Assembly (NCBI GenBank): GCA_030017395.1
Contig: JASEIZ010000062.1
Coordinates: 1 to 10,042 of the forward strand
Origin: Desulfobacterales bacterium
GTDB taxonomy: Bacteria > Desulfobacterota > Desulfobacteria > Desulfobacterales > ETH-SRB1
Direction of reading: 5' to 3'
DNA: 10,042 nt
Shown here: positions 6,281 to 10,042 of the stretch, piece by piece
Position numbering within the stretch: position 1 is the first letter of the stretch
Layout of the letters: each line of letters begins with the position of its first letter
Made by a program: the position numbers and the translations under genes
Notes under the pieces: generated by a model
Told to the model about the DNA's origin: nothing
Database searches by the model: none
Seen by the model: the letters and a program-made list of their open reading frames with translations, nothing else

Positions 6281-7187
6281 GCACTTCGGTTTGCCGCTGA
6301 TTCTGGCGGTAAATCGGATATTTGCTAAACTTCGTATTCTTACTTACCGTTATATGCCCAATGCCAGTCTCTTCCCCCTGGAAGTCACACAATACGACAC
6401 ATGGGTGATCAGGGAGTCTCTTCACAATGCCATTGCGCACCAGGACTACACTCAGGCAGGCAGAGTTAATATTATTGAAGAGCCTGAATCCCTTTTGGTG
6501 ACCAACATGGGACATTTCATCCCTGGTTCCGTGGAAGAGGTTATTCGCCGCGACGCACCGCCGGAGCAATATAGAAATCCTTTCTTGGCAAGAGCTATGG
6601 TGAATCTGAGCATGATCGATACTATTGGAAGTGGAATCAAGCGTATGTTTCTCAAACAAAGGCAGAGGTTTTTCCCCATGCCCGACTTTGATTTAAGTGA
6701 ACCCGAACGTGTCAGGGTGAGGGTTTTCGGAAAAATCCTGGACGAGAACTACACCCGCCTTTTAATTGAAAAGGCTGATCTGAATCTGTTGGATGTGATG
6801 GCTCTGGACAAAGTACAAAAGCACCATCAAATCAATGAGGAAGAGTTTAAACGACTTAAGAAACAGAAGCTTATTGAAGGCCGCCGTCCAAATCTCTTTG
6901 TGTCTGCAAGGGTTGCGGCTGCAACAGGAGATAAAGCAGACTACATTAAGCAGCGGGCATTCGATAAGAATTATTATAAAGAAATGATTGTCTCCTACCT
7001 GAAAAAATTTAGATCGGCTACGCGAAAAGATATTGACAAATTACTTTTAGATAAAATTTCAGATGCCTTGGATGAAAAGCAAAAAAGAAACAGAATCAGG
7101 AACTTATTGTTTGAGATGTCACACAAAGACAACACTGTCTTCGCCAAGGGACCAAGAAGAACAGCGGTATGGGTGTTGCGTCATTAG
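6177..7187 (+). pseudogene. AlbA_2-domain ATPase-like protein, C-terminal part (frameshifted)
   Basis: Continuation of the gene begun at 5510, in the next frame. Family sequence is in register from about 6190: GKEESGHFLSPAIAQLSWVL. The HATPase_c_4 region shows VIRESLHNAIAHQDY (N-box-like E/N/H residues), NIIEEPESLLVTNMGHF and IDTIGSGIKRM. A helical segment (LDVMALDKVQKH), a KLIEGRRPNLFVSARVAAAT segment and a C-terminal winged-helix-like part (YLKKFRSATRKDIDKLLLDK) follow. The ATG at 6177 is out of the family context (MCC), so it is not a real start. Ends with TAG at 7185-7187, which is also the edge of an inverted repeat. Apart from the single frameshift no other damage is seen, so this could be recent inactivation, or a base-call error. 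Confidence 0.82.
6182..6225. repeat. Perfect 17-bp inverted repeat at the frameshift
   Basis: Arms TTGCCGGGGAAAGGAAG (6182-6198) and CTTCCTTTCCCCGGCAA (6209-6225) are exact inverse complements. The centre GTCCGGAC (6200-6207) is itself a palindrome, so only the A/A pair at 6199/6208 fails to pair in 44 bases. It contains the one-base frameshift of the surrounding gene. Confidence 0.95.
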
Positions 7188-7245
7188 CTGATTTTTTAAC
7201 TAAAAACAGCATGAATTTGCAGGATACAGGTGTTAAAATCAGCTA
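7185..7245. repeat. Imperfect inverted repeat beginning at the pseudogene stop
   Basis: TAGCTGATTTTTTAAC (7185-7200) and GTTAAAATCAGCTA (7232-7245) are inverse complements except for two extra T. The loop is 31 bases. It could fold in RNA after the stop codon, but has no T-run and is not a typical intrinsic terminator. Confidence 0.5.
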
Positions 7246-7290
7246 ATCTCACAGGATGTCTTATTGTAATATACTGATATTTCAATGGTT

Positions 7291-7346
7291 GTTTTTAACT
7301 AAGGATCTTCCTTGTCAAGACTTTTTAGCTAAAACATAGTTAAAAG
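7291..7346. repeat. AT-rich nested inverted repeat
   Basis: TTTTAACTA (7293-7301) pairs with TAGTTAAAA (7337-7345) around a smaller hairpin AAGGA-tct-TCCTT (7301-7313). TTTTTAACTAA recurs at 7194-7204 in near-identical form, and TTTTTAGCTAAAA is at 7322-7334. The gap 7188-7384 holds no gene, only these repeats. Confidence 0.4.
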
Positions 7347-7363
7347 AGACGTCAATTAAGTCC

Positions 7364-7400
7364 CCCCGCCGCAAGCAGCTGGGAATGCGCTCGCTGTTCA
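7364..7400. repeat. GC-rich palindromic repeat module, right junction
   Basis: CCCCGCCGCAAGCAGC (7364-7379) matches 5096-5111 exactly. It is followed by GGGAATGCGCTCGCT (7381-7395), which recurs exactly at 7737-7751. It ends in GTTCA, the inverse of TGAAC at 5089. It abuts the toxin C-terminal fragment. Confidence 0.7.
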
Positions 7401-7627
7401 GTTCAAAATATTATGCCAGGCGAGTTGCTCAGGATATTGTAGAAAAAATAGAAGGATTAGATGACTTTCCCGAAATCGGCCGGATTGTACCGGAAATTAA
7501 TGACAAAAAAGTCAGGGGGTTGATTGTTTATTCATATCGGCTTATTTATGAAATTAAAAACGATGATGTAGACATTTTAGCGATTATTCACGGGAAACGG
7601 GATTTCTTCAGAGCATACAAAGAATAA
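7385..7627 (+). pseudogene. RelE/ParE-family toxin, C-terminal fragment
   Basis: The frame encodes SKYYARRVAQDIVEKIEGL, then DDFPEIGRIVPE, VRGLIVYSYRLIYEI and DILAIIHGKRDF. These are the second helix and the beta-sheet core of ParE/RelE-type toxins (F/P-E-x-G-R, L-I-V-x-x-Y-R-x-I-Y, I-x-x-x-x-H-G). Family proteins are about 95-100 residues; here only about 75 native residues remain. The first five codons (MRSLF) come from the repeat module, so the ATG at 7385 is not native and no ribosome site precedes it. The missing first helix is found at 5053-5088 beside the antitoxin. Intact toxins of this group inhibit DNA gyrase or cleave mRNA at the ribosome; this fragment probably does neither. Confidence 0.85.
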
Positions 7628-7673
7628 TGCAATCTTAACATCTTCACAAAGAAAGTTAGCCCCCCTTTTTAGA

Positions 7674-7752
7674 TTCGCTCGCCAACCCCACAGCCCCGTA
7701 TAAGCGGCTCTTCTCTTACGCTTCGACAAGCTGTGGGGGAATGCGCTCGCTA
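7674..7752. repeat. Branched palindromic repeat between convergent genes, ending in the ligA stop
   Basis: CCCCACAGC (7686-7694) and GCTGTGGGG (7730-7738) form an outer stem, with AAGCG and CGCTT inside. It is followed by GGGAATGCGCTCGCT (7737-7751), identical to 7381-7395. CTA at 7750-7752, the ligA stop on the - strand, overlaps it. It lies between two converging genes, so it could act as a terminator structure, but there is no T-run on either strand at its edge. Confidence 0.55.
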
Positions 7753-9783
7753 TTGCGGTTTAGGAAGGCTTAACATCTTCAGAAAGGCTGCCTGATCGAT
7801 AATCTCGACACCAAGAGCCTTTGCCATGTCTAATTTAGACCCCGGAGAACTTCCGGCCACCAGGTAATCTGTTTTTCTGCTTACAGAACCGCTTACTTTT
7901 CCGCCTGCAGCCTCGATCATTTCTTTTGCTTGATCCCTTGTCAAATCTTCAAGCGTGCCTGTCAAAACAAACACTTTGTTTTCAAGGGTTTTCTCTTTTT
8001 CGTGGGTCTGGAAGAGGATACATACATTGCTGTCAAAAATACGGCTTATTACTTCGCGATTTGTATTCTGTTTGAAAAAATTGACGACGCTTTCAGCAAT
8101 CACAGACCCCACTCCTTCAACTGCCTCTATCTGCTCTTTTGTTGCAGCTAAAAGATTATCAAGGCTTTTAAATTCTTCTGCAAGTATTTTAGCCACATGT
8201 TCGCCAACATGCCGGATTCCAAGCGCATAAAGAAAACGGCTGAATTTAATATTTTTGCTTTTTTCAATCGCCAAAACAAGCTTTTCCGCAGATATGGCTC
8301 CCATGCGCTCCAAGCCTTGGATCTTGACTTCGTCCAGATGGAAAATATCGGCATACGAGGCAAGCATACCCTTGTCCACCAACTGCTCGACAAGTTTATC
8401 TCCCAACCCGTCTATATCAAAAGCCCCTTTTGACGAAAAATGCTTGATGCGCTCTTTAAGCTGCGCAAGACATGTTGAATTTATACACCTGGTAGCGGTT
8501 TCACCTTTAGCGCGGATGACTGTTGAACCACAAACAGGGCAGTTTAGCGGCATACGAAAAGTTTTCTCTAAGCCGGTGCGTTTTGATTCGATCACCTTAA
8601 CAACTTCCGGGATCACATCCCCTGCCCGCTGGACAAGAACCGTATCCCCTATCCTAATATCTTTTCGCCCAATCTCATCCTCATTATGAAGCGTCGCGCG
8701 CTTGACCATGGCTCCGCCGACACTAACCGGCTGAAGATGCGCAACCGGCGTCAGCACACCTGTCCTGCCGACCTGCACATCAATATTAAGCACACGGGTG
8801 GTCTCCTGCATTGCCTTAAACTTATACGCTATTGCCCACCTTGGGCTTCGAGACGTCGTTGCCAGCTTTGCCTGCAAAGAAAGGTTATCAACCTTTATCA
8901 CCATGCCGTCGATATCATAGGGCAAAAGATGCCTTTTACCCTCAAGCTCTTTGTAATAGTCAACCGCCTCTTCTATTGTAACCTCGGGTCTGATAAGGGG
9001 ATTAATCCTCAATCCCAGCTCTTGCAATGTCTGAAGCGTTTCCCAGTGTGATTTCAACTCTAAATCCGTAAACTCATCACCTACACCATAGAAAAAAATT
9101 TCCAGCGGACGTTTCGCTGTTATGCTTGAATCGAGCTGTCTTAAAGATCCGGCAGCGGCATTCCTCGGATTTGCGAATGGAGGCAGTTTTTGGCTTAGCT
9201 GTTCTTCATTCAGACATCTGAATCCTTCATGGCTGATAAATACCTCTCCTCTTACCTCAAGGCGCAGCGGTATATTCCGCTTTCCCGTATCCTGGAGTAA
9301 AAGAGGCACAGATCGTATGGTTCTGACATTTGCCGTTATCACCTCGCCGTTTATACCGTCGCCGCGGGTAGATGCGGCAATCAGTTTGCCGTTTTCATAT
9401 ACAAGCTCCACGGCAAGACCGTCCAGCTTAGGCTCTACGGTATAAAGTATTTTATCGACGGTTCTCAGAATTTTCCTGACGCGACGGTCAAAATCGATTA
9501 TCTCCGAATCGGCAAACGCGTTTCCGAGACTTAACATTGGAATGGAATGCGCAATAGTTTCAAACTCACTCAATGGCGGCGCGCCAACCCGCGAGGTAGG
9601 AGAATCCGGATCATAAAGCTTAGGCCATGCTTCTTCAAGCGCCGTCAATTCGCGCATCATCCTGTCGTATTCTGCATCGGATACTTCGGGATTGTCCAAA
9701 ACATAATACAGGTGATTATGCCTGTGAAGCGCTTTTCTTAAAGCATTAACCCTGTTAACTATGTCTGTATCAATTTGTTTCAT
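7750..9783 (-). CDS. ligA: NAD-dependent DNA ligase LigA
   Basis: Seals nicks in duplex DNA using NAD+, joining Okazaki fragments and completing repair in the cytoplasm. The protein is 677 residues, normal for LigA (about 670). Domains in order: Ia domain (HNHLYYVLDNPEVSDAEYDRM, about residues 23-42); adenylation domain with the catalytic lysine in EPKLDGLAVE (K119); DGMVIKV at about 292-298; OB fold; zinc finger with four cysteines C415, C418, C433 and C438; helix-hairpin-helix region (about 455-580, including EGVGSVIAESV); and a C-terminal BRCT domain (about 603-677). All motifs are present and no frameshift is seen. The ATG at 9783 places the Ia domain correctly, but no Shine-Dalgarno precedes it. 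The gene faces the accessory genes and lies outside the damaged block. The stop is supplied within an adjacent repeat. Confidence 0.98.
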   Translation of the reverse strand: MKQIDTDIVNRVNALRKALHRHNHLYYVLDNPEVSDAEYDRMMRELTALEEAWPKLYDPDSPTSRVGAPPLSEFETIAHSIPMLSLGNAFADSEIIDFDRRVRKILRTVDKILYTVEPKLDGLAVELVYENGKLIAASTRGDGINGEVITANVRTIRSVPLLLQDTGKRNIPLRLEVRGEVFISHEGFRCLNEEQLSQKLPPFANPRNAAAGSLRQLDSSITAKRPLEIFFYGVGDEFTDLELKSHWETLQTLQELGLRINPLIRPEVTIEEAVDYYKELEGKRHLLPYDIDGMVIKVDNLSLQAKLATTSRSPRWAIAYKFKAMQETTRVLNIDVQVGRTGVLTPVAHLQPVSVGGAMVKRATLHNEDEIGRKDIRIGDTVLVQRAGDVIPEVVKVIESKRTGLEKTFRMPLNCPVCGSTVIRAKGETATRCINSTCLAQLKERIKHFSSKGAFDIDGLGDKLVEQLVDKGMLASYADIFHLDEVKIQGLERMGAISAEKLVLAIEKSKNIKFSRFLYALGIRHVGEHVAKILAEEFKSLDNLLAATKEQIEAVEGVGSVIAESVVNFFKQNTNREVISRIFDSNVCILFQTHEKEKTLENKVFVLTGTLEDLTRDQAKEMIEAAGGKVSGSVSRKTDYLVAGSSPGSKLDMAKALGVEIIDQAAFLKMLSLPKPQ

Positions 9784-9813
9784 TATTTGTTTTATTGTAT
9801 CTATTCAGAAGGT

Positions 9814-9819
9814 ATTATA
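9814..9819 (-). promoter_or_regulatory. Possible -10 element for ligA
   Basis: On the - strand TATAAT lies 31-36 bases upstream of the ligA ATG. No good -35 box is seen at the expected distance (the region reads CTAATGAGCAGAGCG), so this is weak. Confidence 0.3.
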
Positions 9820-9874
9820 TTACCGCCCATTCGCTCTGCTCATTAGAGACACAGAGTACGCAGAGGATTTCATC

Positions 9875-9909
9875 TTATTAATTTTCGCTGAGAGGGCGAA
9901 AATTAATAA
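9875..9909. other. Hairpin 1 of the repeat, loop TGAGAGG
   Basis: TTATTAATTTTCGC (9875-9888) and GCGAAAATTAATAA (9896-9909) are a perfect 14-bp stem with the 7-base loop TGAGAGG (9889-9895). Confidence 0.9.
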
Positions 9910-9963
9910 ACCCAAGCCCTTCGGGAAGATCACGCTAACTTTGATAAACTAAGATATTGAAGC

Positions 9964-9998
9964 TTTCTGTTTACCGTCCTCTCAACGGTAAACAGAAA
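9964..9998. other. Hairpin 2 of the repeat, loop containing CCTCTCA
   Basis: TTTCTGTTTACCG (9964-9976) and CGGTAAACAGAAA (9986-9998) are a perfect 13-bp stem with the 9-base loop TCCTCTCAA (9977-9985). CCTCTCA is the exact inverse complement of the loop of hairpin 1. Confidence 0.9.
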
Positions 9999-10042
9999 AA
10001 TAAAATTCTCTTTGCGTTCTTTGCGGCTTTGCGGTGAATAAA

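Larger units (their letters stand above)
9840..10042. repeat. Interspersed repeat upstream of ligA with paired hairpins
   Basis: One end holds GAGACACAGAGTACGCAGAG (9846-9865). The other holds CTTTGCG three times (10010-10016, 10019-10025, 10027-10033). These are loosely inverted counterparts of each other, as in the common CGCAAAG/ACACAGAG-type repeats of environmental bacterial genomes. Two strong hairpins lie inside (9875-9909 and 9964-9998). No gene is seen; the element may continue past the window end. Only the first part separates it from the ligA promoter region. Confidence 0.6.

Noticed and set aside
7385..7387. Native start codon of the toxin
   Set aside because: The ATG lies in a repeat that recurs at 7737-7751, and the first helix of the fold is missing.
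8255..8689. Reading frame of 144 codons on the + strand
   Set aside because: It lies wholly within ligA on the opposite strand, whose protein is clearly conserved.
9840..10042. Known riboswitch or self-cleaving ribozyme
   Set aside because: No conserved core that I know is visible; the ends look like an interspersed repeat.
1..10042. CRISPR array, tRNA or rRNA gene
   Set aside because: No regularly spaced direct repeats with unique spacers, and no cloverleaf or ribosomal RNA signature, were seen.

Overview
The window looks like a decaying accessory (defence-type) region beside a housekeeping gene, in a bacterium with many small palindromic interspersed repeats. The repeat sequences (ATTCCGGC-TTTC-GCCGGAAT hairpins, CCCCGCCGCAAGCAGC modules, CTTTGCG end arrays) and the LigA sequence suggest a Desulfobacterota-like or other environmental lineage. 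That assignment is from memory and is weak. No rRNA, tRNA, CRISPR array or intact insertion sequence was seen.

Layout. (1) 1-2610 (+): a type IIG (Eco57I-like) restriction-methylase with a TaqI-like C-terminus. It is open through base 1, so its N-terminus lies outside the window. (2) 2903-4490 (+): a gene of unknown function, about 482 aa when reconstructed, cut in two by a ~133-bp MITE at about 3674-3806. The MITE is flanked by AAGTTTGAT in direct repeat, and removing 139 bp restores one reading frame. Its C-terminus carries an R-x4-H motif resembling HEPN proteins. (3) 4491-4868: a long inverted repeat and a palindromic candidate operator. (4) 4869-5048 (+): a small intact antitoxin-like gene. 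Its RelE/ParE-type toxin is in two pieces, the N-terminal scrap at 5042-5088 and the C-terminal part at 7385-7627. About 2.3 kb lies between them, bounded by a 16-bp direct repeat. (5) Inside that 2.3 kb: repeat debris, the C-terminal remnant of one AlbA_2/HATPase_c_4 (RecG-like, Schlafen-related) protein at 5251-5451, and a nearly complete second member at 5510-7187. The second is broken by one extra base inside a 17-bp-arm perfect inverted repeat. (6) 7750-9783 (-): intact NAD-dependent DNA ligase, ligA. (7) 9840-10042: an interspersed repeat with two strong hairpins whose loops are exactly complementary over 7 nt.

Working picture (inference): a type IIG R-M gene, a possible HEPN gene, a toxin-antitoxin pair and two AlbA_2 ATPase-like genes formed a defence or accessory cluster. 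Repeat elements and a palindrome-associated frameshift have since eroded it. Within the window only the methylase (5' end unseen), the antitoxin and ligA look intact. I found no clear new functional system. The most informative signals are mutational: the MITE insertion footprint, the split toxin, the palindrome-linked frameshift and the kissing-loop repeat.
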